NCBI GenBank assembly: GCA_942491185.1
Contig: CALOAB010000018.1
Span: 434,001-498,000 of the forward strand
Source: SLRI01 sp942491185
GTDB taxonomy: Bacteria > Pseudomonadota > Alphaproteobacteria > Geminicoccales > Geminicoccaceae
Length of the DNA: 64,000 nucleotides
Reading direction: 5' to 3'
A model generated the notes under the pieces. That model was not told the DNA's origin and ran no database searches. It saw only the letters and a list, made by a program, of their open reading frames with translations. Position numbers and translations under genes: made by a program. This document shows positions 49,613 to 59,426 of the stretch, one piece after another. Position 1 is the first letter of the stretch. Each line of letters begins with the position of its first letter.

Positions 49613-50878
49613 TCACTCTTCCTTCGTTAGACGCTCGCGCCAGCGGCGCAACGTGAACCAGATGACGATCAGCAGCACCGGTGCCACCGCCGAGACCGAC
49701 AGCTTGAGCATGTCGCCCTCGACCAGACCGCCGAGCAGATAGGTCACGATCCCGAGCGCGTAGTAGCTGATCGCCACCACCGACAGGCCCTCGACCGTCT
49801 GCTGCAGCCGGAGCTGCATCCGGGCACGGCGCTCCATCGACGCCAGCAACGCCCGGTTCTGCTTCTGCAGCGCCACGTCGACCCGGGTCCGGGCCAGATC
49901 CGAGGTCCTGGCAATGCGTCGGCTCAGGCTCTCCTGGCGATCCGCAACGGAGGCGCAGGTGCGCTGCGCCGGCTCGAACCGACGATCGAGGAACTCGCCA
50001 ATGGGCTGGAAATCGTCGAGCCGCGTCTCGCGCAAATCCTTGAGCCGGTCATGGACCAGCCGCCCGTAGGCCTCGGTGGCGGAGAAGCGATAGGTGCTCA
50101 GCGTGACCAGCCGCTCGGATTCCTGGGCGACGGCGAAGAGCTCGTCCAGGAGCCCCTGCTCCTCGGCGAGATCGGAGGTCTGGCCCAGCTGCCCGACCAG
50201 CGCCACCAGTCGCGCCTCCAGGCCATTGAGCAGCGGCGTCGTCGTCTTCGCCACCGTCAAGCCCAAGAGCGCCATCATCCGATAGGTGTCGATCTCGACC
50301 AGACGCTGCACCAACCGGCCGACCCGGCCTCGGCTCATCCCGCGATCGCGCACGTAGAATCGGCCGAAGCCATCGCCGCCATGGCGAAAGGCGGTGAAGG
50401 CCTCGGCACTCCCGCCCAGCACCTTCCCGCCGACCACCCGCTGCCCCTCGAACACCCGCTCGATGTCCTCGACCTCGGGCTCCCCGGCACCGGCAGCCGG
50501 CTCGACCACCACATGGGTCGCAGCGACCAGCTCGCCCTCGAGGCCGGCGAGCCAGTCCTCCGGCAACAGCTCGATCGGCGGCCGCTTGAAGCCGACCTTG
50601 GCGCTCTCCTGAATGATGATGATCGAATCGAACTCGGTGTGCCGCTCCCAGCGCAGGCGAAAAGCACCCAGCGTCGCCGCGTGGTGACGCTCCTGATGCG
50701 GCGGCGGCGCGCCGTAGCGACGGCAGAGATCGGCGATCGCGGGCTCGAGGCCGGGCCCGGACGCTTCGGTGATCAAGGCGATGGACGACACGGCACTGGG
50801 GCTGGCGAGCTCGGAATGCGGCCGGCTGTGCAGCTCCTCGGCGAGCGCCAGCCGGTCCGGATGCTCCTTCAGCGACAT
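49613..50878 (-). CDS. DUF3422 family membrane protein
   Basis: A 421-residue protein. The N-terminus (HPDRLALAEELHSRPHSEL) and the rest match DUF3422. A long soluble helical region with coiled-coil character (about 200-350) precedes two C-terminal membrane helices (VVAISYYALGIVTYLLGG and VSAVAPVLLIVIWFTLRRW). Its function is unknown. The ATG at 50878 gives the standard N-terminus. It is transcribed in the same direction as rsmE (upstream) and the oxidase operon. Confidence 0.85.
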   Translation of the reverse strand: MSLKEHPDRLALAEELHSRPHSELASPSAVSSIALITEASGPGLEPAIADLCRRYGAPPPHQERHHAATLGAFRLRWERHTEFDSIIIIQESAKVGFKRPPIELLPEDWLAGLEGELVAATHVVVEPAAGAGEPEVEDIERVFEGQRVVGGKVLGGSAEAFTAFRHGGDGFGRFYVRDRGMSRGRVGRLVQRLVEIDTYRMMALLGLTVAKTTTPLLNGLEARLVALVGQLGQTSDLAEEQGLLDELFAVAQESERLVTLSTYRFSATEAYGRLVHDRLKDLRETRLDDFQPIGEFLDRRFEPAQRTCASVADRQESLSRRIARTSDLARTRVDVALQKQNRALLASMERRARMQLRLQQTVEGLSVVAISYYALGIVTYLLGGLVEGDMLKLSVSAVAPVLLIVIWFTLRRWRERLTKEE

Positions 50879-50927
50879 GCCGGACACACCGATCGTGCAG
50901 ATGGGCGCAGTGGCGCGGGTATCAGCA

Positions 50928-51638
50928 TCAGGCACTAGTCTCCATGGCCCGCGCACGGTGGCAGGCAAGCATCATCAAGGCCGCGGTCTCGGCACGCAGG
51001 ATAGTAGGGCCCAAACTCACTGCGACCAGATGGCCGGCTTGCCGGAGCGCTGCCCGCTCCTCGGGGCTGAAGCCGCCTTCCGGCCCCACCAAAAGCGCGG
51101 CATCGACCCTGCCGTCAAGAGCCGCAAGCAGCGGCCGGCCGCCGCGCTCGTCGGCGAAGATCACGCTCGGCGCCGCCGTCACCGCCTCGAGCAGATCACA
51201 AGCGGGCAACAGCTCCGGCACGCTCAGCCGCTCGCACTGCTCGACCGCCTCGACGATCCGCTGCCGCAGCCGCTCCGGCTTGCTGCCCTCGACCACGCCA
51301 TGCCGGCAGCGCACCGGCTGCAGCCGGGCGACGCCCAGCTCCACCGCCTTCTCCAGCAGATAGTCGAGCCGCGGCTTCTTGAGCGGCGCAAACAGCAGCG
51401 TCGGCCCGGGCTCGACCGCCGGCGGCCGCAAGCGGGTCTCGACCAGAAGCTCGGCGCCGTGCCGCTCCAATCGCTCGAGCCGGGCGCGCCACTCGCCCGA
51501 GGCGGCGTTGAAGACGCGCAAGCCATCACCCGCCCGCGCGCGGAGCACGCTCTTCAGGTAATGGGTGGGTGCCGCGCCGAGCGTCAGCCCGCCCCCCTCC
51601 GCCAATGGCTCATCGAGATGCAGCCGTGTGTCACGCAT
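50928..51638 (-). CDS. rsmE: 16S rRNA m3U1498 methyltransferase
   Basis: A 236-residue SPOUT methyltransferase. An N-terminal PUA-like domain (HYLKSVLRARAGDGLRVF) is followed by the knot domain with APLKKPRLDYLLEKAVELGV, LLVGPEGGFSPEE and SLGPTILRAETAAL. It methylates U1498 of 16S rRNA. It is divergent from ubiA, 53 bp apart. Confidence 0.94.
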   Translation of the reverse strand: MRDTRLHLDEPLAEGGGLTLGAAPTHYLKSVLRARAGDGLRVFNAASGEWRARLERLERHGAELLVETRLRPPAVEPGPTLLFAPLKKPRLDYLLEKAVELGVARLQPVRCRHGVVEGSKPERLRQRIVEAVEQCERLSVPELLPACDLLEAVTAAPSVIFADERGGRPLLAALDGRVDAALLVGPEGGFSPEERAALRQAGHLVAVSLGPTILRAETAALMMLACHRARAMETSA

Positions 51639-51691
51639 CGCTTCAGCTCGTCGCCTTTACCGCTACTACCGCGGACGCTAAGTGAAGCGCC

Positions 51692-52615
51692 ATGAGTGGA
51701 CAAGCCGGCGATCAGTACACCCGCGTCCCGGACGAGCAGCTCGGCTGGCTCGTGCGGCTGCCGCGCCCGTTGCAGGATTACGGGCTGCTGGCGCGGCTCG
51801 ACCGGCCGATCGGCACCTGGCTGCTGTTCATTCCCTGCCTTTGGGGGTTGGCGATCGCCGGCGGCACCGAGGCCATGCTCTGGGCACCTTTGTTCGCCAT
51901 CGGCGCCATCGCCATGCGCGGGGCGGGGTGCACGATCAACGACATGGCCGACCGCGAGTTCGACCGCAAGGTCGAGCGCACCCGCGCCCGGCCACTCGCC
52001 GCCGGCCGGCTGGGCCTGCGCGAGGCCATGGCCTTCCTGGCGCTACAGCTCGGCATCGGCCTCGTCGTGCTGCTCTTCCTGCCGCTCACGGCTGCGATCA
52101 TCGCCCTTTGCAGCATGCCGTTCGTCATCGCCTACCCGTTCATGAAGCGGGTGACCTACTGGCCGCAGGCCTTCTTGGGCCTGACCTTCAACTGGGGCGT
52201 GCTCGTCGGCTATGCGCTGATCACCGGCGGGCTCGGTTTGCCCGCACTCTTTCTCTACATGGCCGGCATCGCCTGGACCTTGGGCTACGACACCATCTAC
52301 GCGCACCAGGACAAGGAGGACGACGCGCTGATCGGCGTGCTCTCCTCGGCCCTGAAGCTGGGCAGCGCCACCCAGTCCTGGCTCTACGGCTTCTACGGCG
52401 TGATGCTGCTCTGCCTGGTGCTCGCCGGACTCAGCGCCGATCTGGGCGGCCTCTTCTTCATGGCGCTCTTGCCGATCGCCGGCGTGCTCGCCTGGCAGGT
52501 GCAAGGCCTCGACATCGACGACGCCAATGATTGCCTCGCCCGCTTTCGCGCCAATCGCAGCCTCGGCCTCCTGGTCCTCGCCGCCCTCCTGCTCGGCCAC
52601 TGGACCCTGCCGTGA
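51692..52615 (+). CDS. ubiA: 4-hydroxybenzoate polyprenyltransferase
   Basis: A 307-residue membrane prenyltransferase of ubiquinone synthesis. The first Asp-rich motif is NDMADREFDRKVERTRARPL (83-102) and the second is LGYDTIYAHQDKEDD. LLARLDRPIGTWLLFIP at the start is typical of UbiA. The downstream channel gene overlaps its stop by four bases. Confidence 0.93.
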   Translation: MSGQAGDQYTRVPDEQLGWLVRLPRPLQDYGLLARLDRPIGTWLLFIPCLWGLAIAGGTEAMLWAPLFAIGAIAMRGAGCTINDMADREFDRKVERTRARPLAAGRLGLREAMAFLALQLGIGLVVLLFLPLTAAIIALCSMPFVIAYPFMKRVTYWPQAFLGLTFNWGVLVGYALITGGLGLPALFLYMAGIAWTLGYDTIYAHQDKEDDALIGVLSSALKLGSATQSWLYGFYGVMLLCLVLAGLSADLGGLFFMALLPIAGVLAWQVQGLDIDDANDCLARFRANRSLGLLVLAALLLGHWTLP

Positions 52616-53316
52616 CCCAGACACCTCAAGCGGCGGCGGCGGCCATCACGCACCGCGCGCTCTCGCTGCGGATCTTCAGGCTGCGCTTTCGGTTTCTGTT
52701 CGTCGCACTCTTGCTGGTGATCCTGGCTTCGCCCTTTCTCGATGACAGTTTTCTGCACCGAGCTTATTTCGTTGTCTTGTTCGCCATGGTCATGCTCGCT
52801 GCAATATTGATTGCGAGCGATCGCCACTGGCACAAGCTCGTTGCCCTGGCTATCGGTGCGGTCTGGTTGGTTGTCAGCCTTATTGGCCTGAGTTGGCAGA
52901 CGGGGGCCGTCACGATTTTTGCCAACTTGCTGGTATGTCTGTTCAGTGCCTTCGTCCTCTACCTGGTAATGAGCAACGTCGTCAGCGCCAAAGAAGTCGA
53001 CCTCAACATCCTGCTGGGCGCTGCCTCGGTCTACCTGTTGATTGCGATAGCCTGGACGGCCTCCTACATCGTCATCTTCGAATTGGACCCGGAAGCCTTC
53101 AAGCTGATTCACGGAGAGGCGCGGCCCTACTTCCATCAGTTTCTCTACTTCAGCCTGACGACGCTGACGACGGTGGGCTACGGCGATATCACGCCCGTGA
53201 GCCCCTTCGCCCAGATCTGGGCAACCATGGAGGCTGTCTTCGGCACGCTCTACATGGCGCTGCTGGTCGCCCGCCTCGTCGGCCTCTATCAGAGCCAGAA
53301 AGCGCAAGCCGAATAG
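52612..53316 (+). CDS. Two-helix potassium-channel-type (Kch/Ion_trans_2) protein
   Basis: A 234-residue membrane protein with about five helices, ending in a pore domain with selectivity filter TTVGYGD (TVGYGD at 187-192). No RCK/cytosolic domain follows. The start is a GTG at 52612 overlapping the ubiA TGA (GTGA), implying translational coupling. It would conduct K+; the physiological link to ubiA is unclear and probably positional. Confidence 0.8.
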   Translation: MTQTPQAAAAAITHRALSLRIFRLRFRFLFVALLLVILASPFLDDSFLHRAYFVVLFAMVMLAAILIASDRHWHKLVALAIGAVWLVVSLIGLSWQTGAVTIFANLLVCLFSAFVLYLVMSNVVSAKEVDLNILLGAASVYLLIAIAWTASYIVIFELDPEAFKLIHGEARPYFHQFLYFSLTTLTTVGYGDITPVSPFAQIWATMEAVFGTLYMALLVARLVGLYQSQKAQAE

Positions 53317-53453
53317 CGGCCGCTCGTCGCCGACGACCGAGATCGCACGGCAGCGCCCCCGGATGCGGGCTTGCGCGTCCATTCGTCCTCCGACACACAT
53401 GCCGACCCGAGCAACCCTGCCGCAGCCGAACGGTTCAAGAACCACCCTGATTC

Positions 53454-54896
53454 ATGCCGATCCTCTCCGCACCCGCGCCAGCCCGAGCCATCACCAGCAT
53501 GTCGTCGTCCAACAGCACCGGATCGAGCCTCACCGACTGGCTCTCCCTCGATCGCCTGGGTGGCCTGGTCCAGGATCTCGGCAACGAGGTCGTCGATCTC
53601 GGTGACCGCCTCATCGACCGCCATGTCCGCCTCGCCGTCACCGGGCTGAGGCGCAGCGGCAAGACCGTCTTCACCACGGCGCTGGTCCACCATCTGCTCG
53701 ACGGCCACGACCTGCCGTTCGTCGCCGCCGTGCACGAGGACCGCTACCAGGGCGCCCGCCTCGTCCCCGTCCGCGGCCCGGCCTTCCCCTTCGAGCTGTT
53801 CCGCCAGCAGCTGACCGCCGATCCGCCCGGCTGGCCGGAGCCCACCGAGCGGCTGACCACGCTCCGGCTCGAGCTGCGCTTCCAGTCCACCGGCATGGTG
53901 CAGAAGATGCTGGCGCCGACCGGCAGCCTGATCGTCGAGATCATCGACTACCCGGGCGAATGGCTGCTCGACCTGCCGCTCCTGGCCATGGACTATGCGA
54001 GCTTCTCGGCCCAGGCGATGGCCCGGGACCGGCGGGCACCGAGGCTCGCCGTCGCCGGCGCCTGGCAGGCTGCGCTCGACGCGATCACGCCTGCGACCGA
54101 GCCGGAGACGCTGGTCGAGGCCTACCGCGCCTACCTCACCCGCGTGCAGCGCGAGCTGGCCTTGAGCCTGGTCCAGCCCGGCCGCCTGGTCACCGCCGAC
54201 CCGGACATGAGCCTGGGCTTCACGCCCTTGCCCGACGACGCGCCGCGAGCGCTGATCGATGCCATGGCAGAGCGCTTCGAGCGCTACAAGAGCGAGGTGG
54301 TCGAGCCCTTCTACACCAACCATTTCAGCCGCTTCGACCGGCAGATCGTGCTGGTCGACCTGTTCCACGCCCTAAATGCCGGCAGCAGCCACTTCACCGA
54401 CTGCCAAGAGGCGCTTTCGACCATCCTCGAGAGCTTCCGCTACGGCTCGTCCAGCCTGTTGTCCCGCCTCTTCAACCCGAGCATCACCAAGCTGCTGTTC
54501 GCCGCCAGCAAGGCCGACCACGTCGCCGCCAACCAGCACGCCAACCTCAAGCAGCTGCTCGAGCTGATGATCGCACCGGCCAGGCGCAAGGCGCGCTTCG
54601 CCGGGCTCGACACCGATGTCCTGGCCCTTTCGGCGCTCCGCGCCACCGACACGGTCAAGACCGAGCATCACGGCCAGCAGCTCTCCTGCGTCAAGGGCCG
54701 GCTGAAGAACGAGGACCGCGAGACCGTGCTGTTCCCGGGCGAGATCCCGCCCGATCTGCCCGACGACGAGGACTGGCGCTCCGGCCGCTTCCAGTTCAAG
54801 GATTTCCGCCCCAGGCGGCTGGTGCCGGGCCAGAAGGGCCAGCATCTCCGCCTCGACCAGGCGATCGAGTTCCTCATCGGGGACAAGCTGGTATGA
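53454..54896 (+). CDS. ycjX: YcjX-family P-loop protein
   Basis: A 480-residue GTPase-like protein of the YcjX family. The P-loop is VTGLRRSGKTVF (64-71), a DYPGEWLLDLPLL segment resembles a switch motif, and ASKADHV resembles a guanine-specificity NKxD variant. ATG 53499 (MSSSNSTG) is an alternative start. It forms an operon with ycjF (4-bp overlap). In enterobacteria the pair lies downstream of psp envelope-stress genes; no psp genes are here. Confidence 0.88.
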   Translation: MPILSAPAPARAITSMSSSNSTGSSLTDWLSLDRLGGLVQDLGNEVVDLGDRLIDRHVRLAVTGLRRSGKTVFTTALVHHLLDGHDLPFVAAVHEDRYQGARLVPVRGPAFPFELFRQQLTADPPGWPEPTERLTTLRLELRFQSTGMVQKMLAPTGSLIVEIIDYPGEWLLDLPLLAMDYASFSAQAMARDRRAPRLAVAGAWQAALDAITPATEPETLVEAYRAYLTRVQRELALSLVQPGRLVTADPDMSLGFTPLPDDAPRALIDAMAERFERYKSEVVEPFYTNHFSRFDRQIVLVDLFHALNAGSSHFTDCQEALSTILESFRYGSSSLLSRLFNPSITKLLFAASKADHVAANQHANLKQLLELMIAPARRKARFAGLDTDVLALSALRATDTVKTEHHGQQLSCVKGRLKNEDRETVLFPGEIPPDLPDDEDWRSGRFQFKDFRPRRLVPGQKGQHLRLDQAIEFLIGDKLV

Positions 54897-55891
54897 GCGC
54901 CAAGGACCCGATCCGCCCCTTCGAGCTGGACCCCGAGAACGGCCGCTTCGAGATCGAGGCACCGCCGCGCGAGCTGCCCGAGCGCGAGCCACCGCTGCCC
55001 GCCAAGCTGCCGAAGGAGCCGCGTTTTTGGCAGAAACCCGGCCTCCTGGCGCTCACCGCCATCGTCGGCCTCGTCCTGATCCAGGCGATCAACTATGTCC
55101 GCGAGCTGATCACCACCGCCCCGCTGCTCGGCTGGCCCTTTCTCATTTTGCTCCTGGTCGCGGTCGGCACGGCGGTCGCCACCATCTGGCGCGAGGTCTT
55201 CGACATCCGCCGGGTGCGCAAGGCCGAAAGCCTGCGCTCGACCGGCGCCAGGCTCGCCACCTCCGAGCTGCACGGCGAGGCCAAGGGCTTCCTCAAGGCG
55301 CTCGACCACCAGCTCGACGAGACGCCGCGTGAGGACATCACGGCAGCAGCCGAGCGCGGCCTCGCCGATGCCGAGATCGTCACCCTCTACGAGCGCCAGG
55401 TCCTGGCCCCCCGCGACAAGCGTGCCTATCGCCTCGTGCTCGAGGGCAGTCGCGACATCGGCATTCTGACGGCGCTGAGCCCACTGGGCCTGCTCGACGG
55501 CGTGCTCGTGCTCTGGCGCACCACCATGATGCTGCGCAGCATCGCCCGTTCGTATGGCCTGGCACTCAGCCCGGCGGCCTCCTTCAGCCTGCTCAAGAGC
55601 TGCATCCGCAACGCCGCCTTGGCCGGCCTCGCCGATGCGGTGAGCCACGCCGCCGTCGAGCATGTCGGCGCCTCGCTCACCGCATTGCTCTCGGCCCGCG
55701 CCGGCCAGGGGGCCGGCAACGCGCTGCTCGCCGGCCGGCTCGGCCTCGAGGCCATCCGCCTGACCCGGCCACTGCCCTTCATCAAGGAGCCCGAGCCCCG
55801 CCTCGCCCATGTCAGGGCCGCCATCTTCGATGTCGGCGACAAGGCGAAGCGCGAGAAGGTCCCGCTCACGCCCGACAACGAGGCCTCGTAG
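54893..55891 (+). CDS. ycjF: YcjF-family (DUF697/TIGR01620) membrane protein
   Basis: A 332-residue protein with a proline-rich N-terminus (PPRELPEREPPLPAKLPKEP), two membrane helices (LLALTAIVGLVLIQAIN and LGWPFLILLLVAVGTAVATIW) and a helical DUF697-type C-terminal half (ALSPLGLLDGVLVLWRTTMML). Its ATG overlaps the ycjX stop. It is the membrane partner of YcjX. Confidence 0.88.
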   Translation: MSAKDPIRPFELDPENGRFEIEAPPRELPEREPPLPAKLPKEPRFWQKPGLLALTAIVGLVLIQAINYVRELITTAPLLGWPFLILLLVAVGTAVATIWREVFDIRRVRKAESLRSTGARLATSELHGEAKGFLKALDHQLDETPREDITAAAERGLADAEIVTLYERQVLAPRDKRAYRLVLEGSRDIGILTALSPLGLLDGVLVLWRTTMMLRSIARSYGLALSPAASFSLLKSCIRNAALAGLADAVSHAAVEHVGASLTALLSARAGQGAGNALLAGRLGLEAIRLTRPLPFIKEPEPRLAHVRAAIFDVGDKAKREKVPLTPDNEAS

Positions 55892-55904
55892 GAGCGAAAG
55901 GACG

Positions 55905-56384
55905 ATGGAGCAGCCTGACGGCACCCATCTGGCCCAGCTCAACGTGGCGACGGCCATCGACGACCTCGACAGCGACCGGCTCAATGGCTTCATGGCCGCC
56001 ATCCGTGGCGTCAACAAGCGGGCCGAGATGTCACCGGGCTTCGTCTGGCGGCTGCAGGACGAGATCGGCGCTGCCACGGGCATCCAGGCGCGCAACGACC
56101 CGCGCCTGATCGTCAACCTCTCGGTCTGGGCCACGGCCGAGGATCTCGAGCACTTCGTCTGGGGCGCCTTGCACAAGAAGGTCTACGCCAAGAAGGCCAA
56201 GTGGTTCGCGCCACCCAAGGCGCATCACCTGGTGATGTGGTGGGTCCCCATCGGCCACCGGCCGAGCCTGAAGGAAGCGCTGGCCAGGCTCGATCAGCTG
56301 GACGCGCAAGGCGCCACAGCCGACGCTTTCGGTTGGGAGTCCCTGCCCAACGTCCAGCTCTGGCGAACGCAACGCTGCGCTTGA
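55905..56384 (+). CDS. DUF3291 family protein
   Basis: A 159-residue cytosolic protein. HLAQLNVATAIDDLDSDRLNGFM at the start, NLSVWATAEDLEHFVW and MWWVPIGHRPSLKEALARLD match the DUF3291 (antibiotic-monooxygenase-like) family of unknown function. It starts 13 bp after ycjF, so it may be co-transcribed. The ATG at 55905 follows an AAAGGA ribosome site. Confidence 0.82.
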   Translation: MEQPDGTHLAQLNVATAIDDLDSDRLNGFMAAIRGVNKRAEMSPGFVWRLQDEIGAATGIQARNDPRLIVNLSVWATAEDLEHFVWGALHKKVYAKKAKWFAPPKAHHLVMWWVPIGHRPSLKEALARLDQLDAQGATADAFGWESLPNVQLWRTQRCA

Positions 56385-56447
56385 GGCTTGTCCGGTCACG
56401 GCTCGGCCACCAGAATGACATCAATCAACGACATGGAGGCCGGCGCA

Positions 56448-57290
56448 ATGGCGCGGAAGAAGAACAAAGACAAGGACGAGAGCAAGGCCCCCCAGGCCGA
56501 GGCGGCAGCGCCCGAGAAGATGAAACGCAAGGTGTTCGAGCAGGAGCTGGAGAAGCTGCAGGTCGAGCTCACCCGGCTGCAGGCCTGGGTCAAGGCCGAG
56601 GGCAAGCGCATCATCGTCGTCTTCGAGGGCCGCGACACGGCAGGCAAGGGCGGCGTGATCAGCCGCATCACCGCCCGCACCAGCCCCAGGGTCTACAAGC
56701 ACATAGCCCTGCCGGCCCCCTCCGACCGCGAGAAGAGCCAGCTCTATCTGCAACGCTACATGGCCCATTTTCCGGCCGCTGGAGAGATCATCCTCTTCGA
56801 CCGTTCCTGGTACAACCGGGCCGGGGTCGAGCGCGTGATGGGCTTCTGCACCGACAAGGAGTACGAAGATTTCCTGCTCCGCGCCCCCAGTTTCGAGCGC
56901 TACATCCAAGACAACGGCATCATCTTGATCAAGTACTTCCTCGACGTCAGCCAGGACGTGCAGCGAAGCCGCTTCGAGGCGCGGATCGAGGAGCCGATGA
57001 AGCACTGGAAGCTGAGCCCGATGGACACCGAATCGGTGCGCCGCTGGTGGGACTACACCAAAGCCTACCAGCGGATGTTCGCGGCGACCCACACACCCGA
57101 CACGCCCTGGCACATCGTCCCGGCCGACGACAAGCGACGCGCGCGCCTCAACCTGATCAGCCACCTCCTCGACACCATTCCTTATGAGAAGGTGCCGCCG
57201 AGCCTGCCGAAGATCCCGAAGGCGAAGCCTAAGCCCAAGGGTGCCAGCGACACGCTCGGTGCCGGCCAGGTCATCCCGGCACGATACTGA
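56448..57290 (+). CDS. ppk2: Polyphosphate kinase 2
   Basis: A 280-residue PPK2 of class I type, transferring phosphate between polyphosphate and nucleotides in the cytosol. Walker A is FEGRDTAGKGG (61-69), Walker B FDRSWYNRAGVE, and the lid segment has RSRFEARIEEP. The C-terminal MFAATHTPDTPWHIVPADDKRRARLN is typical. The ATG at 56448 has GGAGG eight bases upstream; earlier in-frame ATGs at 56388 and 56415 are less likely. A SulP transporter follows. Confidence 0.92.
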   Translation: MARKKNKDKDESKAPQAEAAAPEKMKRKVFEQELEKLQVELTRLQAWVKAEGKRIIVVFEGRDTAGKGGVISRITARTSPRVYKHIALPAPSDREKSQLYLQRYMAHFPAAGEIILFDRSWYNRAGVERVMGFCTDKEYEDFLLRAPSFERYIQDNGIILIKYFLDVSQDVQRSRFEARIEEPMKHWKLSPMDTESVRRWWDYTKAYQRMFAATHTPDTPWHIVPADDKRRARLNLISHLLDTIPYEKVPPSLPKIPKAKPKPKGASDTLGAGQVIPARY

Positions 57291-57303
57291 CGGGCGCCAC
57301 GCC

Positions 57304-59043
57304 TTGAACCCGAATCCGCCGACAGATCGGCGGTCGGCCATCGCCCGCTGGCTGCCCGGCCTGGCGGCGCTACTGGCCTATGACCGGCGCTGGCTGGGCG
57401 CCGACGTGGCGGCCGGGCTGTCGGTCGCGGCCATCGCACTCCCGGTCGGCATCGCTTATGCATCGCTGGCCGGCGTGCCGGCCGCCATCGGCATCTATTC
57501 GGCGATCTTCCCGCTCTTCGCCTATGCGCTCTTCGGCTCGTCGCGCCAGCTGATCATCGGCCCGGATGCCGCCACCTGCCTGATGGTGGCGGCCACCCTG
57601 GCGCCGCTGGCCGCCGGCGATCCCGAGCGCTATCTGGCGCTGCTGCCGATCCTGACGCTGATCACCGGCTGCTTCTATGTGGGTGCTGGCTACGCCAGGC
57701 TCGGCTTCATCGCGAGCTTCCTGTCGCAGCCGATCCTCACCGGCTATCTCAACGGCATCGCGCTGATCATTATCGCGGGCCAATTGCCCAAGCTGCTGGG
57801 CTACCCCACGGCAGCCGGCGAGTTCTTCCCGCGGCTGATCGAGCTGGCGCAAAACGTCAGCCAGAGCCACTGGCCCACGGCAGCTCTCGGCCTCGGCCTC
57901 ATGGCGGTCATGATCATCCTGCGCCGGCTGTTTACCGCCCTGCCCGCGGCCCTGGTCGTCGTCGTGCTCGGCATCATCCTCGTCTTCTTCTTGAACCTCG
58001 AAGCGCGTGGCGTGCTGACGATCGGCGCCGTGCCCGCGGGCCTGCCGACCTTCGCCCTTGCCGTCTTCAACGTCGAAACCTATCGAAGCCTGCTCGAGAA
58101 CGCGGCCGGCATCGTCTTGATCAGCTTCACCTCCGGCGTGTTGACGGCCAAAAGCTTCGCCCAGCGCAACGGCTACGATATCAACGCCAACCAGGAGCTC
58201 GTGGCCTTCGGCGCCGGCAATCTCGTCTCCGGCCTGACCCAGGGCTTTCCGGTGACCGGCGCCGATTCCCGAACCGCGGTCAACAACGCCATCGGCGGCA
58301 AGACCCAGCTCGTCGGCATCGTCGCCGGCATCACCATGCTGCTCGTGCTGTTCTTTCTCACAGCACCGCTGGCGCTGGTGCCGACAGCAGCGCTCGCCGC
58401 GGTCATCGTGATCTCCGCCATCGGCCTTTTTGATCTCACAGGCCTCAAGCAGCTCAGCCGAATGAGCCGGCGCGAGGCGCTGATCTCGATCCTCACCACC
58501 ACAGGTGTGCTCGTGCTCGGCGTTCTCGACGGTGTGGTGGTGGCCGTCGGCCTCTCGCTGGTCTGGATCCTGGCCCTCGCACTCCGCCCGGGCGACGCCG
58601 TTCTCGGCCGGGTTCGGGGCCTCAAAGGCTTTCACAGCAAGAGCGACTACCCGCAGGCCGTCACCGAGCCGGGGCTGCTCATCTACCGCTTCAACGCCAA
58701 CATCGTCTTCTACAACATCGACTACTTCCGCGAGCGCCTGCTCGAGCAGATGCGCCGCTCCACGGAGCCGCTGCGCTGGGTGGTGGTCGATCTCTCACCA
58801 GTCAGCATCATCGACTCGACCGCGCTCAACCGCTTCGAGGATCTGCGCGACGAGCTGCAGCTTCGCGATGGCATCACGCTCGCCGTGGCGCGCGCCCGGC
58901 AGCAGCTGGCCAAGCATTTCGATCCGAGCTTCATTGCCGAGCGCATGGCGGCCGGGCAGACCCTGTTCTTTCCAACGCTGCGTGCCGCCGTCAAAGCCTA
59001 CAAGCGGGAAATGCGCGCCAAAGCTGCCGATCCGACCACATAG
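57304..59043 (+). CDS. SulP-family anion transporter with STAS domain
   Basis: A 579-residue transporter. About twelve helices include the SulP signature region GADVAAGLSVAAIALPVGIAYASLAGVP and QGFPVTGADSRTAVN. The C-terminal STAS domain is at about 460-560, with VVVDLSPVSIIDSTALNRFE. SulP proteins carry sulfate, bicarbonate or dicarboxylates. No ATG fits; the TTG at 57304 gives a plausible start (MNPNPPTDRR) and is uncertain. It follows ppk2 by 13 bp. Confidence 0.85.
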   Translation: MNPNPPTDRRSAIARWLPGLAALLAYDRRWLGADVAAGLSVAAIALPVGIAYASLAGVPAAIGIYSAIFPLFAYALFGSSRQLIIGPDAATCLMVAATLAPLAAGDPERYLALLPILTLITGCFYVGAGYARLGFIASFLSQPILTGYLNGIALIIIAGQLPKLLGYPTAAGEFFPRLIELAQNVSQSHWPTAALGLGLMAVMIILRRLFTALPAALVVVVLGIILVFFLNLEARGVLTIGAVPAGLPTFALAVFNVETYRSLLENAAGIVLISFTSGVLTAKSFAQRNGYDINANQELVAFGAGNLVSGLTQGFPVTGADSRTAVNNAIGGKTQLVGIVAGITMLLVLFFLTAPLALVPTAALAAVIVISAIGLFDLTGLKQLSRMSRREALISILTTTGVLVLGVLDGVVVAVGLSLVWILALALRPGDAVLGRVRGLKGFHSKSDYPQAVTEPGLLIYRFNANIVFYNIDYFRERLLEQMRRSTEPLRWVVVDLSPVSIIDSTALNRFEDLRDELQLRDGITLAVARARQQLAKHFDPSFIAERMAAGQTLFFPTLRAAVKAYKREMRAKAADPTT

Positions 59044-59087
59044 CGCAGCCCCCGCACAGGTCGACGTCGCCGGCAGCTGCCCGGCAC

Positions 59088-59356
59088 TAGCAGGCTGCTG
59101 AAGAAGTCGCGATGGCCGCGATGCGGCCAAAATGGCCGGGAGCGAGAAAGCGCGAGGGACAGCGATGCAGCGCGCATCGCGCCCGACGAAGCTCGCCGGC
59201 CATTTTCGCTGCATCCCTTTGGGACGGGACGCTTTTCGCCGCTGCGTGCGTTGCTCGACGCTCGACGATGCGGTGCATCGCCTTCGCGCCGAGCGCCTGC
59301 TCAGCTGTGAAAATCGATCCCGTCGCGGCCGTCGGGACTTCTTCAGCAGCCTGCTA
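59088..59356. mobile_element. Non-autonomous inverted-repeat element, copy 2 (MITE-like)
   Basis: A 269-bp element with perfect 21-bp terminal inverted repeats (59088-59108 and 59336-59356, beginning TAGCAGGCTGCTGAAGAAGT). Similarity between the ends continues imperfectly to about 35 bp (GCGATGGCCGCGAT against CCGACGGCCGCGAC). It is homologous over its length to 1188-1479. TA at both outer ends is compatible with a TA target duplication. There is no transposase. It occupies the first part of the 484-bp gap between the SulP and BTLCP genes; the rest holds the CtrA box. Confidence 0.78.
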
Positions 59357-59426
59357 AACCCGAAACCGGGCACGCCCGAGCACGCGCCAAACCTAATGGT
59401 GGGTCACCCCTCACTACGCCCAAATA

